This document shows positions 15,546 through 23,562 of a DNA stretch of 34,142 nucleotides, one piece after another. Numbering within the stretch: position 1 is the stretch's first letter; every line of letters starts with the position of its first letter. The DNA comes from Terriglobia bacterium (GTDB lineage Bacteria; Acidobacteriota; Terriglobia; Terriglobales; Acidobacteriaceae): the NCBI GenBank assembly GCA_020073395.1, contig JAIQFF010000116.1:1-34142 (forward strand), written 5' to 3'. The notes beneath the pieces were generated by a model. It had not been told where the DNA came from. It ran no database searches and saw only the letters and a program-made list of their open reading frames with translations. The position numbers and the translations under genes were made by a program.

Positions 15546-16670
15546 CTAGCCTTGCGGAATTATCACGGGAGCGCCATCGACTAGGAACTGGGTGCCCGAA
15601 ACGATGATCTTGTCGCCGGGCTTGATCCCTTCCAGCACCACGTAGTTGTTGCCCGCCATGTCTCCCACTTGCAACGGCTTCTGGTGCGCGACCGTCTTTC
15701 CGTCCTGCTGCTCCGCGACGAAGGCGAAGTATTGGCCTCCGAGGCGCGACACCGCGAGCGCGGGCACCACGGTACGCTGCTGCGTGCCCCATACGATGCG
15801 GGCGTGGATGAATTGTGCGTTGCGCAGCTTGTCGTTGTTGTTCGCAATCGGGGCCTTGGCTAACACGGTCTGGGTCGTCGCGTCCACCTGGGGCGAGACA
15901 AAGTTGAGGCGGCTCTCGGCGATCACATTGCCCGACTGATCGACAATCTGTACCGGCAGGTTCAGCTTGAGCTGGGAGGAGCGCTCGATAGGAACGTACA
16001 CGTAGGCTTCAAGACTTCCGGGCTTGTCCACCGTGGTCAACGGCGTGCTGGTGGTTACCCGGTCTCCGACCCGCACCGGGATGTCTCCGACGATTCCGGC
16101 GCTGGGAGCGGTCACGCGGTAGTAGTGCAGTTGCACACTTTCCTGGCGCACCTGCGCCTGCAGGGCCTGCAACTGGGCGCGGGCCTGATCCAACGCCGTT
16201 CTGGACTGGTCAAGCGCCTGCTTGCTGATGACTTTTGCGTCGTATAGACCGCTATTGCGTTCGAACTCCTGCTCGTCCCACTTGACCTCGGCCTGCTTGG
16301 CCGCCAGAGTATCTTCCTGAGTTTTCAGCGCAGCCTGCTGTTTGGCCGGGTCAATCTGCATCAGCGGGGTCCCGGCAGCGACGCGGCTGCCGGAGTGAAC
16401 GAAGATGCCTGTGATCTGACCTTCCACCTGAGGCATGATGACGGCTGTATCGCGCGACTTCAAGGCAGCGACGTATTCCGTCGTGTCCTTTACTGCAATC
16501 AACTGAGCAGTTTCAACTCTTACTGGTATGCCGGCCGGGCCCTGGGGCGGCGCACCCTTGACCGAACCCCCGCTGCAAGCCACGCTCAGGGCCGCCAGTG
16601 CCAAAATTGCCGCTAAGGGTGCCCCTGGCCGGGCCGATTCCCGATGTCCCTTGCTGGTCAGCAAATCCAT
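15546..16670 (-). CDS. RND efflux periplasmic adaptor lipoprotein (HlyD/AcrA family)
   Basis: A 374-residue membrane fusion protein from ATG 16670, with AGGAG about ten bases upstream; an in-frame ATG 16712 is less likely. The lipobox LSVACSGG near residues 30-37 indicates attachment to the inner membrane. It then shows the family order: a beta-barrel start (VPVRVETAQL), the biotinyl-lipoyl half motif GQITGIFVHSGSRVAAGTPLMQID, a coiled-coil hairpin rich in Ala/Gln (about 120-190), the second lipoyl half APSAGIVGDIPVRVGDRVTT, and a C-terminal membrane-proximal domain ending in VDGAPVIIPQG. It should bridge an RND pump and an outer-membrane channel, but the adjacent pump gene is deleted and no TolC-type gene is in the window. 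Confidence 0.92.
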   Translation of the reverse strand: MDLLTSKGHRESARPGAPLAAILALAALSVACSGGSVKGAPPQGPAGIPVRVETAQLIAVKDTTEYVAALKSRDTAVIMPQVEGQITGIFVHSGSRVAAGTPLMQIDPAKQQAALKTQEDTLAAKQAEVKWDEQEFERNSGLYDAKVISKQALDQSRTALDQARAQLQALQAQVRQESVQLHYYRVTAPSAGIVGDIPVRVGDRVTTSTPLTTVDKPGSLEAYVYVPIERSSQLKLNLPVQIVDQSGNVIAESRLNFVSPQVDATTQTVLAKAPIANNNDKLRNAQFIHARIVWGTQQRTVVPALAVSRLGGQYFAFVAEQQDGKTVAHQKPLQVGDMAGNNYVVLEGIKPGDKIIVSGTQFLVDGAPVIIPQG

Positions 16671-16848
16671 CTTTGAAATGCTCCTGGAGAAAAAGCCGCG
16701 ACGCCTGGGCACAAGACAAGCTGATTAGTAGATGCAGGTCAGGGAGTTTGGACTCGAAAATTGTCGGAAAGATAGTCGAACAAGAATGTATCGTGGAAAA
16801 TTTCAGGACAAGGCCCAGATAAGGACCAGCCTAGCGCCTGAGAACAAT

Positions 16849-16956
16849 CTAGCGCTTGCGGGGCTTGGTGGCTTCCTGCATCTGCCGTTCTTCGGCCACG
16901 ACCGCCGCGTACAGCAGGCCGAACGCCAGAACCACCATCAAGAGTACGAGTGTCAT
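16849..16956 (-). CDS. Possible 35-residue single-pass membrane peptide
   Basis: ATG 16956 opens a frame that encodes TLVLLMVVLAFGLLYAAVVA, followed by a charged tail (EERQMQEATKPRKR) and a TAG stop. The hydrophobic N-terminal helix and basic end are what a small membrane peptide looks like, and this frame sits in a 420-base gap that otherwise holds no gene. There is no obvious ribosome-binding site, so the call is uncertain. Confidence 0.4.
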   Translation of the reverse strand: MTLVLLMVVLAFGLLYAAVVAEERQMQEATKPRKR

Positions 16957-16997
16957 GGGCTGAATCTAATCCCATGGTTCCGGCTCGCCAAGGTCAC

Positions 16998-17058
16998 GGT
17001 GGTACCCGCGAAGTAATACCACCAAGGTGGGGGTGTGGGTCGGACACTCCTGTCCGAC
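16998..17058. repeat. Two palindromes upstream of the threonine aldolase gene
   Basis: The first is GGTGGTA (16998-17004) with TACCACC (17017-17023), a perfect seven-base-pair stem with a 12-base loop. The second is GTCGGACA-CTCC-TGTCCGAC (17039-17058), a perfect eight-base-pair stem with a four-base loop. The second resembles dispersed palindromes of acidobacterial genomes. Either could affect expression of the gene starting at 17090. The rest of the gap from 16671 shows nothing else except the possible small peptide gene. Confidence 0.6.
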
Positions 17059-17089
17059 GCCTTTGGCTTTGGCTACATTATTTCGAAAC

Positions 17090-18124
17090 ATGAAACCTGC
17101 CCGCAGTTTTGCCAGCGACAACAATGCTGGAGTTCATCCTGAGGTCTTGCGAGCCGTGGCCGAAGCCAATCGCGGCCACGCGGTGGGATACGGAGACGAT
17201 CCGTACACCACATCGGTGGTGCAGAAATTCAAACGGCTCTTCGGTTCGGATATTGAAGTTTTCCTTGTTTTTAACGGTACGGCGGCCAATTGCCTGGGCC
17301 TGAAGGCGCTGACCAATTCTTATCACGCTGTCATCTGCGGCGAAGCCGCCCACATCTACACCGACGAATGCGGTGCGCCGGAGAAATTTACCGGCTGCAA
17401 GCTTCTTCCGGTCCCGGTGACCAACGGCAAGCTTACGATCGAATCCGTCAGTCATGCTTATCACGGCATTGATGACCCCCATCACGTGCAGCCGCGAGTC
17501 ATCTCCATTACGCAAGCCACTGAAGTGGGCACCGTGTATCAGCCTAACGAAATCAAGGCGCTGGCTCGCTTTGCCCACCAGCGCGGCATGTTTCTGCACA
17601 TGGACGGCGCCCGCATCGCCAACGCCGCCGCCAGCCTGGGACAAACCCTGCGGCAAGCCACGCGGGATCTGGGCGTGGACGTGCTCTCCTTCGGGGGAAC
17701 AAAGAATGGCGCCATGGGAGCCGAAGCCGTGGTTTTCTTCGACCAGAAGCTGGGCCATGACTTCCTGTATTTGCGCAAGCAGGGCATGCAACTCGCCTCC
17801 AAGATGCGCTTCATTTCAGCCCAGTTTGACGCCCTCTTCACCGGCGATCTCTGGCACAAGAACGCGCAACATGCCAACCGCATGGCGCGCCTGTTGCAGA
17901 CCCAGCTCCGCAAGATTCCGCAGGTGAAGATCGTTTATAAAGTGGAGGCGAACGGAGTATTCGCCAAAATCCCGCGCCCGGCGATCGCCAAACTGCAAAG
18001 GCGTTATTTCTTTTACGTGTGGAACGAGCAGCAATCTGTGGTGCGCTGGATGTGCTCCTTCGATACCACCGAGCAGGATGTGAGGCAGTTTGCCCGGTTC
18101 GTGGCGGAGACGGTGGAAAGGTAA
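17090..18124 (+). CDS. ltaE: Threonine aldolase (beta-eliminating lyase family)
   Basis: A 344-residue PLP enzyme that in the family splits threonine or allo-threonine to glycine and acetaldehyde. ATG 17090 gives the typical start SFASDNNAGVHPEVLRAV. Further motifs are GYGDDPYT near 42-49, LVFNGTAANCLGLKAL near 66-81, HMDGARIANAAASLG near 170-184, and the PLP lysine in SFGGTKNGAMGAEA near 203-216. The open frame to 17027 upstream reads through the palindrome and is not used. The gene symbol reflects the family; the stereochemical preference is unknown. The flavin oxidoreductase follows 79 bases later on the same strand. Confidence 0.9.
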   Translation: MKPARSFASDNNAGVHPEVLRAVAEANRGHAVGYGDDPYTTSVVQKFKRLFGSDIEVFLVFNGTAANCLGLKALTNSYHAVICGEAAHIYTDECGAPEKFTGCKLLPVPVTNGKLTIESVSHAYHGIDDPHHVQPRVISITQATEVGTVYQPNEIKALARFAHQRGMFLHMDGARIANAAASLGQTLRQATRDLGVDVLSFGGTKNGAMGAEAVVFFDQKLGHDFLYLRKQGMQLASKMRFISAQFDALFTGDLWHKNAQHANRMARLLQTQLRKIPQVKIVYKVEANGVFAKIPRPAIAKLQRRYFFYVWNEQQSVVRWMCSFDTTEQDVRQFARFVAETVER

Positions 18125-18203
18125 CGATGATCAGCCCGGCCGCCAATCCGCACCCTCTTGGCCAAGTTCGCATCGCATTCCCACCGGTTTCATCTAACTT
18201 GCC

Positions 18204-19247
18204 ATGAGTAACGAGTTAGCTGTTTCCGTACTCGATCTTGTGGGCATGCGAGCAGGTGAGCCCGCGGGCAGCGCCATTGCCCGGTCGGTGGATCTGGCGC
18301 AGCACGTGGAGAGCTGGGGATACAAGCGCTACTGGCTGGCGGAGCATCATGGCATTCATGGTTTGGCTTGCTCCGCCACGGCGGTACTGATTGGGCATGT
18401 GGCGGGAGCGACGAAGACAATTCGGGTGGGCAGCGGGGGAGTGATGCTGCCGAACCACGCCCCGCTGGTAGTGGCGGAACAGTTTGGGACGCTGGAAGCG
18501 CTGTATCCGGGTCGTATTGATCTGGGCCTGGGACGCGCTCCGGGCGGCGACGCTTACATGATGCGGGCGCTACGACGGGATTTGCGCCAGACCGGAGACG
18601 ATTTTCCCGCCCTGCTGGATGAACTCCGGACCTACCTGGGGCCGGAAAGACCCGGACAATTGGTGCAAGCCATTCCCGGGCAAGGGAGCAATGTGCCAAT
18701 CACGTTGCTGGGGTCGAGTGGCTTCAGCGCGCAACTGGCCGGGATGCTGGGGTTGCCGTTTGCATTCGCGGCACACTTTTCTCCTGAGTATCTGCACCCG
18801 TCCGTGCAACTGTACCGCGGCCGCTTCCAGCCCAGCGAAGTATTGCGCAGGCCTTATCTGATGGTCGCTGTGCCGGTCATTGCGGCCGAGACGGATGCGG
18901 CGGCGCGACGGTTGTTCACCACAGCCCAGCAGCGTTTTCTGCGACTGATTCGAAACCAGCCGGTCGAGTTGTTGCCCCCGGTGGAATCCATGGAGCCGCT
19001 GTGGCGTGACTCCGAGCGGGCCGCCGTGGAGAACAAGCTGGGCGCGGCGATCGTGGGATCGAACGCCACGGTGAGGGCGGGGCTGGAGAAGCTTGTCGCT
19101 GAAACCGGGGCGGACGAGGTCATCGTTGTGTCTGACAGCTACGATCATGCAGACCGATTGCAGTCCTACGAACGGGTTGCAGGTGTTGCGGCGAAGATCG
19201 TTGCGGCGAAAAACCAGGTGAAGTCGCCCGTGGCTGTAGAAGCCTGA
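18204..19247 (+). CDS. LLM-class flavin-dependent oxidoreductase
   Basis: A 347-residue luciferase-like monooxygenase-fold protein of the subgroup that includes E. coli YhbW. The N-terminus [43 protein letters not shown] is characteristic; I see LAEHH near residues 45-49, [39 protein letters not shown] near 72-110, and a C-terminal helix ending in AKIVAAK. These enzymes use FMN or F420 with small organic substrates; the substrate here is unknown. There is no clear ribosome-binding site before the ATG. Confidence 0.92.
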   Translation: MSNELAVSVLDLVGMRAGEPAGSAIARSVDLAQHVESWGYKRYWLAEHHGIHGLACSATAVLIGHVAGATKTIRVGSGGVMLPNHAPLVVAEQFGTLEALYPGRIDLGLGRAPGGDAYMMRALRRDLRQTGDDFPALLDELRTYLGPERPGQLVQAIPGQGSNVPITLLGSSGFSAQLAGMLGLPFAFAAHFSPEYLHPSVQLYRGRFQPSEVLRRPYLMVAVPVIAAETDAAARRLFTTAQQRFLRLIRNQPVELLPPVESMEPLWRDSERAAVENKLGAAIVGSNATVRAGLEKLVAETGADEVIVVSDSYDHADRLQSYERVAGVAAKIVAAKNQVKSPVAVEA

Positions 19248-19356
19248 AGGCTGGCGAACCTCACATCCCTGGCGATTCCTTGCCAATCCAGATGTAACTT
19301 TTCCCCGCGCCCGGAATCCCATCGCAGGGGTAAACTATCCGCTTCCGGGCACACTC

Positions 19357-20076
19357 ATGGAATCACGAATTGACAATCGCAAGTTTAAGCGCGTCACCCG
19401 CCGCGAATTGCTGAAGCTTGCGCCGGTATTGGCGGTGGGAGCAATCGCCATCCCCAAACTTCAGGAGCCCCTGCTCAAGGCCGGTTTGGGATTCAGTGAT
19501 TGGGCTTCCGCCCTTCTGTTTCGCTCCCGGCATCTGGCTACTACCTTCGCCGACTCCGAAGTCGTTCCCTTTGAAAAATTTCCCATCAACGGTTACGACG
19601 TCGAGGATCCCGGCGTCGACCTCGAAGCCTGGACTCTTACTGTGAGTGGAGCAGTTCAGAAACCGGGACAATACAAACTGGCGCAAGTGCACTCTCTGCC
19701 CCGAGTGCGTCAGAACACACGCCACGTATGCGTTGAGGGCTGGGACGTCATCGGCCGCTTCGGCGGCGCACGGCTTTCGGATTTCATGCAAATGATCGGG
19801 GCTGACACCAGCGCCCGCTTCGTGTACGTCGAATGCGCGGATGACTATTACGAATCGTTGGACATGGTGACCGCGCTACACCCGCAAACCCTGCTGTGTT
19901 ATGAGATGTACGATCAACCCCTGACCCGCGAGCATGGCGCGCCCCTGCGCCTGCAAATTCCGACGAAGATCGGCTACAAGCAGGCCAAATATTTGACCGA
20001 CCTGAGGGTCACCAATGTTTTGGACAAGGTGGGCTACTGGGAAGACCAGGGCTATTCGTCGTTCTACAGCCTGTAA
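19357..20076 (+). CDS. Tat-exported molybdopterin oxidoreductase (sulfite oxidase/MsrP-like fold)
   Basis: A 239-residue protein with a twin-arginine signal (TRRELLK at 14-20, then the hydrophobic LAPVLAVGAIAI), so it should be folded with its cofactor and exported by Tat. The SUOX-fold molybdopterin domain shows RHVCVEGWD with the Mo-ligand Cys125, GGARLSDFM near 137-145, ADDYYESLDM near 162-171 and EHGAPLRLQIPTKIGYKQAKY near 192-212. It lacks a dimerisation domain, as in the YedY/MsrP type. The next gene encodes a membrane cytochrome b, so the pair probably exchanges electrons with the quinone pool. The natural substrate (sulfite, sulfoxide or other) is not shown. Confidence 0.88.
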   Translation: MESRIDNRKFKRVTRRELLKLAPVLAVGAIAIPKLQEPLLKAGLGFSDWASALLFRSRHLATTFADSEVVPFEKFPINGYDVEDPGVDLEAWTLTVSGAVQKPGQYKLAQVHSLPRVRQNTRHVCVEGWDVIGRFGGARLSDFMQMIGADTSARFVYVECADDYYESLDMVTALHPQTLLCYEMYDQPLTREHGAPLRLQIPTKIGYKQAKYLTDLRVTNVLDKVGYWEDQGYSSFYSL

Positions 20077-20104
20077 CGGCTCCGGACCGGGCGGACAGGG
20101 TTGA

Positions 20105-20809
20105 GTGAAAACGATGAGTGAAGCAGTAATCGAGATCGAGTCACCCAAGACCGGAGAAGTCCAAGCGGCCGTCTATGAGCATCCCTGGGCGGTGCGGTTC
20201 GCTCATTGGCTGAATGCGGTTTCGCTTCTGGTCATGGTGGCCAGCGGTTTTCAGATCTTTCGCGCCTTCCCCAGCTTCGGCGCAAAAATTCCGCAGAAGG
20301 ATTTGCTGCTCTGGCCCAAAGCCTTTGCCCTGGGAGGATGGCTGGGCGGGGGCCTACAGTGGCACCTTACCTTCATGTGGATCTATATCGCCACTGGCAT
20401 CTTCTACCTTGGTTACCAGGTGTTCAGCCGGAACTATCGCCAGGTGCTGTTCACTCCGCGGGATGTTCGCGGAGTCTGGCCCATGGTGCGTTATTACTTT
20501 TTCTTTGGGCCTAAGCCGATGGTCCGCGAAGTTTATAACCCGTTGCAGAAGCTGGCGTACACGTCAGTAGTAGGCCTGGGTGTCCTGTCGCTGTTGACCG
20601 GACTTGCGGTATGGAAGCCGGTGCAGTTTTCCTGGCTGGCCTGGATGATGGGCGGTTTTCATTGGGCCCGAATCTGGCACTTTGCGGTGATGTGGGCGAT
20701 CCTGTTCTTCGTATTTGGACACCTTGTCATGGTAGTTCTGCACGGCTGGAATAACTTCATGTCCATGCTTGCGGGATGGAAGAAGAACCCCGATTATCTC
20801 GGGCGCTAG
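20105..20809 (+). CDS. Membrane cytochrome b (b561/Ni-Fe hydrogenase b-subunit type)
   Basis: A 234-residue polytopic protein with four or five hydrophobic helices. Histidines are placed as heme ligands: HPWAVRFAHW in the first helix region, LQWHLTFMWIYIATGIFYLGYQ in the second, and FHWARIWHFAVMWAILFFVFGHLVMVVLHGW in the last two. This matches the diheme cytochrome b family that links periplasmic oxidoreductases to quinone. GTG 20105 has AGGG four bases upstream; ATG 20114 is an equally reasonable start. It follows the molybdopterin gene by 28 bases and surely forms one operon with it. Confidence 0.88.
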   Translation: MKTMSEAVIEIESPKTGEVQAAVYEHPWAVRFAHWLNAVSLLVMVASGFQIFRAFPSFGAKIPQKDLLLWPKAFALGGWLGGGLQWHLTFMWIYIATGIFYLGYQVFSRNYRQVLFTPRDVRGVWPMVRYYFFFGPKPMVREVYNPLQKLAYTSVVGLGVLSLLTGLAVWKPVQFSWLAWMMGGFHWARIWHFAVMWAILFFVFGHLVMVVLHGWNNFMSMLAGWKKNPDYLGR

Positions 20810-20853
20810 CCCGTTCCCGGGGTGGGGACGGCTCGAAATCCACTCAACGGCAG

Positions 20854-20951
20854 TCATCCTGGGCTTGCGAAGGTTCTGGCGTGGAGCGGATATGACCTTT
20901 GGACCGCCGATGCAACGCCAGATCCTTCGGGACTGAAGTCCCTCAGGATGA
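20854..20951. repeat. Inverted repeat of the TCATCCTGAG family
   Basis: The outer arms TCATCCT (20854-20860) and AGGATGA (20945-20951) pair, and an inner pair GTTCTGGCGT (20873-20882) with ACGCCAGATC (20915-20924) nests within them, with further GAAGG/CCTTC matching. It fills the gap between the cytochrome b and sigma factor genes. Confidence 0.6.
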
Positions 20952-20993
20952 TGCCGCGGGTGGTGGTTACTCCAACGGGTATTGGCCGGTTGA

Positions 20994-21668
20994 GTGACAG
21001 CGCAACAAAACCAGATGCTGCGACGAATGACGATTGTCGAGAAGCCGGCCAATGATAGCGAACACTCCCTCATCACACGCATCTGTAATGGGGAGTCTTG
21101 GCTGTTCGCCGACCTGGTGAAGCCTTACGAGCGCCGGGTTTACGTGACCGCCCTGGCCCTGTTGCGAAATGAGGCGGATGCGCAGGATGTGGCCCAGGAG
21201 GCCATTCTGAAGGCCTTTGCCAATTTGCGGCAGTTTCGCGGCGAGTCACGCTTCAGCACCTGGCTGATCCAGATCACGGTGAACGAAGCGCGCATGCGGC
21301 AACGGAAGCAGCACGCCGACCTGTTCGAACCGATTGCCGAATCGCAGGATGAAGAAGGCGCCTACACTCCGCGAGATTTCGCCGACTGGCGGGAAATTCC
21401 GTCGGAAGCGCTGGAACGAAGCGAAGTTCGCGCCTTGCTGGTGAAGGCCCTGGCCAGCCTGGCCCAGAAATATCGGGAAGTATTTCTCCTGCGCGATGTA
21501 GAACACATGAGCATCGAAGAAACCGCGGACGTTTTAGGCATTTCGATCGCCAGTGTCAAGACCCGTTTGCTGCGAGCAAGGCTGATGCTGCGGGACTTTC
21601 TGGCACCTGCGCTGGCGGATGGCTGGTTCAGCCGCGCGCCGTTCGGGAAAGGGAGCAAGCCATGGTAG
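20994..21668 (+). CDS. ECF (extracytoplasmic function) RNA polymerase sigma factor
   Basis: A 224-residue sigma-70 family protein with regions 2 and 4 only. Region 2 reads FADLVKPYERRVYVTALALLRNEADAQDVAQEAILKAF (about 39-76) and then FRGESRFSTWLIQITVNEARM. Region 4 reads LVKALASLAQKYREVFLLRDVEHMSIEETADVLGISIASVKTRLLRAR (about 149-196), an HTH for the -35 element. The frame starts at GTG 20994; ATG 21015 or 21027 would give a more usual length, and none has a strong ribosome-binding site. The last seven bases overlap the anti-sigma gene, so the two are translationally coupled and their products should form a sigma/anti-sigma pair. Confidence 0.92.
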   Translation: MTAQQNQMLRRMTIVEKPANDSEHSLITRICNGESWLFADLVKPYERRVYVTALALLRNEADAQDVAQEAILKAFANLRQFRGESRFSTWLIQITVNEARMRQRKQHADLFEPIAESQDEEGAYTPRDFADWREIPSEALERSEVRALLVKALASLAQKYREVFLLRDVEHMSIEETADVLGISIASVKTRLLRARLMLRDFLAPALADGWFSRAPFGKGSKPW

Positions 21669-22204
21669 CCAATTGCGAACAAGTCTGGCAGGAAATCTCG
21701 AATTATATCGAAGGCGAGGTCAGCCCTGAACTGCGGGCCGCGATGGAGGCGCACATTCGCGATTGCCAGCGTTGTACCGCCGTGCTGGATGGAACCAGAA
21801 ACATTGTCCACGTGTACGCTGATGATCGCTTGATAGAATTGCCCGCAGGTTTTAGCGCTCGCTGGCAGAGAAAGCTGGCTGAATCTATGCCCAGTCCCCG
21901 GGGAACGGCTTTCGGGTGGCTCATCGCGGTGGCCGCGCTGGCCCTGGTTTCCGGCAGCTTTGCCCTGACCGGATTCGGCTCGCCCGCACTCACTGCACTG
22001 CGTTCCCACCACGCTGAACCAGGGATCGGCGTTCCGCCGGAAATGATGGTGGAGATTGCAACCGACGGCAAGACCTTTCATGTTCCGGGATGCAAGTATC
22101 TGCACAAACATGAGGGTGAAGTCCGCCTGCTGGCAGCGTCCGAAGCCATTCGTGAAGGATATGTACCCTGCGTTCGCTGCTTGCGGCAATATTTGAATCG
22201 TTGA
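21662..22204 (+). CDS. Anti-sigma factor with zinc finger and periplasmic Cys/His domain
   Basis: A 180-residue inner-membrane protein. The cytoplasmic part has the ZAS zinc-finger motif His31-x3-Cys35-x2-Cys38 (HIRDCQRC), which clamps ECF sigma factors. One transmembrane helix spans about 84-106 (FGWLIAVAALALVSGSFALTG). The periplasmic end carries a second Cys/His cluster: FHVPGC (His140, Cys144) and YVPCVRC (Cys170, Cys173), spaced like the small metal-binding module seen at the ends of some nucleases and Ada-like proteins. That part may be the sensor. The start ATG overlaps the end of the sigma gene. Confidence 0.88.
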   Translation: MVANCEQVWQEISNYIEGEVSPELRAAMEAHIRDCQRCTAVLDGTRNIVHVYADDRLIELPAGFSARWQRKLAESMPSPRGTAFGWLIAVAALALVSGSFALTGFGSPALTALRSHHAEPGIGVPPEMMVEIATDGKTFHVPGCKYLHKHEGEVRLLAASEAIREGYVPCVRCLRQYLNR

Positions 22205-22221
22205 CGGCGCCTGGGCCACAT

Positions 22222-22344
22222 GGGTTGCCCCACCCTCTTTTGCGTTTTTCGCGAAAAGGGTAGTGACGGCATGATAAGTGCCCTCCGGGACGGTCAAAAT
22301 CCCACCCTTTTTCGCAAAGAACGCGAAAAGAGGATGGAGCACCC
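22222..22344. repeat. Two units of the GGGTGCCCC...TTCGCG repeat
   Basis: The sequence starts GGGTTGCCCCACCCTCTTTT and later has TTTTCGCGTT-type pieces, then a second unit with TTTTTCGCAAAGAACGCGAA, ending in GGAGCACCC. It belongs to the family also seen at 25911-25954, 26605-26644 and 27633-27682. It fills the gap after the anti-sigma gene and may fold into a hairpin there. Confidence 0.65.
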
Positions 22345-22446
22345 ATTGCGATCACTCCCCCTTCGGGAATCCTTCTGGCTACTAGCCCTTACCGGCGAAT
22401 AGAATCACACTTAGACTGGTCTATAGTTTCTTTTTTGGAGGTGCAA

Positions 22447-23043
22447 ATGTTTGGTCGTAGAAGTGTGCCAGCAATTCTTGCAATCATGGCCCTGCTTAGT
22501 CTGGTTCATGCCGAGGATCGGGTTCAATCTGAATTGAAGTTCGTGGCCCACACCAAGGCGGAGAAAACTGCCGGGGTATGGGTAGACGGACAGTATGTGG
22601 GCTTTGTAAAGGAACTGGCCGGCGACAAGAAGATTATGCTGCTGCCGGGCAAGCACGAAGTCCTGGTGCGTCAAGCCTGGTACAGAGATTATGTCCAGCA
22701 GGTCATACTTGAGCCCGGGCAAACCAGCGTGGTAAATGTCTCGCTGGTAAAGGATGCGCACTCGCCCACCCACGAGGCAACTGGGGAATTGAAAATCTCG
22801 GCCACTCCCACCCGGGCGGCGGTCTTCGTGGACAACCAGTTCGCCGGGCATGTGGACGAGTTCGACGGAGTAGGAAAGGCGATGCTGCTCACGCCTGGAC
22901 GGCACAGCGTGCGCGTCGCTCTACCGGGTTATTTGCCGTTTGAGACCGTAGTGGATCTGCGTCCTCACCAGAAGCTCAAAATCCAGACCGAACTGGTAAA
23001 GGGCAGTATCACCGAAGCCGGTTCGCTGGTGAATCAGCAGTAA
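22447..23043 (+). CDS. Secreted protein with two PEGA domains
   Basis: A 198-residue protein from ATG 22447 (GGAGGTG five bases upstream), with a signal peptide (MFGRRSVPAILAIMALLSLVHA). Two PEGA-type beta domains follow, each with the small-surface-protein pattern of a VxVDGxxVG strand pair and a LLPGKHxVxVR strand: VWVDGQYVGFVKEL and MLLPGKHEVLVR, then VFVDNQFAGHVDEF and MLLTPGRHSVRVALPGY. Such domains are extracellular and may bind cell-surface components. A DUF or enzyme activity is not apparent. The fibronectin type III gene starts ten bases later and is probably co-transcribed. Confidence 0.85.
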   Translation: MFGRRSVPAILAIMALLSLVHAEDRVQSELKFVAHTKAEKTAGVWVDGQYVGFVKELAGDKKIMLLPGKHEVLVRQAWYRDYVQQVILEPGQTSVVNVSLVKDAHSPTHEATGELKISATPTRAAVFVDNQFAGHVDEFDGVGKAMLLTPGRHSVRVALPGYLPFETVVDLRPHQKLKIQTELVKGSITEAGSLVNQQ

Positions 23044-23053
23044 GATAGCGAGA

Positions 23054-23392
23054 TTGAGACGAGCACTGCGCTTGCCGCTTGCGATTCTGGCGATCCTTCT
23101 CTTCGGGATCGTCGGCGCAGTCCTGCTCCGGGTCGGGGCCGACGAGAAGCCTCACAGCGTTCTCCTGAAGTGGAACCCGCCCGCCTCCAAGCCCGGTGTG
23201 ACCGTAACCGGCTACAACGTTTATCGTAGCCAGCCCGACGGGAGTTTTGGGCCGCTGGCCTCCGTGGTCGCTCCGACTTACGTCGATACCAAGGTGAACA
23301 GCGGGACAACCTATTACTACTATGTAAGGGCCGTGGACGCAGCCGGCCACGAAAGCCCGCCTTCGAACCAGGTCTCGGCAACCATCCCTTAG
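23054..23392 (+). CDS. Membrane-anchored or secreted fibronectin type III protein
   Basis: A 112-residue protein starting with TTG 23054. An N-terminal hydrophobic segment (LAILAILLFGIVGAVLL) is followed by one fibronectin type III domain: SVLLKWNPPA, then VTGYNVYRSQPDGSFGPLA, then TYYYYVRAVDAAGHESPPSN, then VSATIP at the end. It is the shortest possible form of an anchor plus Fn3 domain. With the PEGA gene it makes a small surface-protein operon. No catalytic residues are expected. Confidence 0.8.
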   Translation: MRRALRLPLAILAILLFGIVGAVLLRVGADEKPHSVLLKWNPPASKPGVTVTGYNVYRSQPDGSFGPLASVVAPTYVDTKVNSGTTYYYYVRAVDAAGHESPPSNQVSATIP

Positions 23393-23471
23393 CGCGTTTC
23401 CCCATACCCACGGTTTCAGACCAGTGTTCTTTGCCGGCTCTTAAGAAATATTTTCAAAGATCTCTCCTGCC

Positions 23472-23498
23472 TGTCGATCCCGCGAGCTGTCATTCGAC
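23472..23498 (+). promoter_or_regulatory. Putative ECF42-type promoter P1
   Basis: TGTCGA (23472-23477), 17 bases, then CGAC (23495-23498), preceded by an A/T-rich AAATATTTTCAAAG tract. It lies 65 bases before the DGPF gene at 23563. The TGTCGA -35 and CGA/CGT-like -10 form is, to my knowledge, that of promoters read by ECF42 sigma factors. P2 (26684) and P3 (27116) match it with identical spacing. Confidence 0.72.
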
Positions 23499-23562
23499 GT
23501 CTAATAGAGCCGGGAAATGAACAAGACCGGGCTCCAAGTCACAATTCATGAGGAGAATCACG

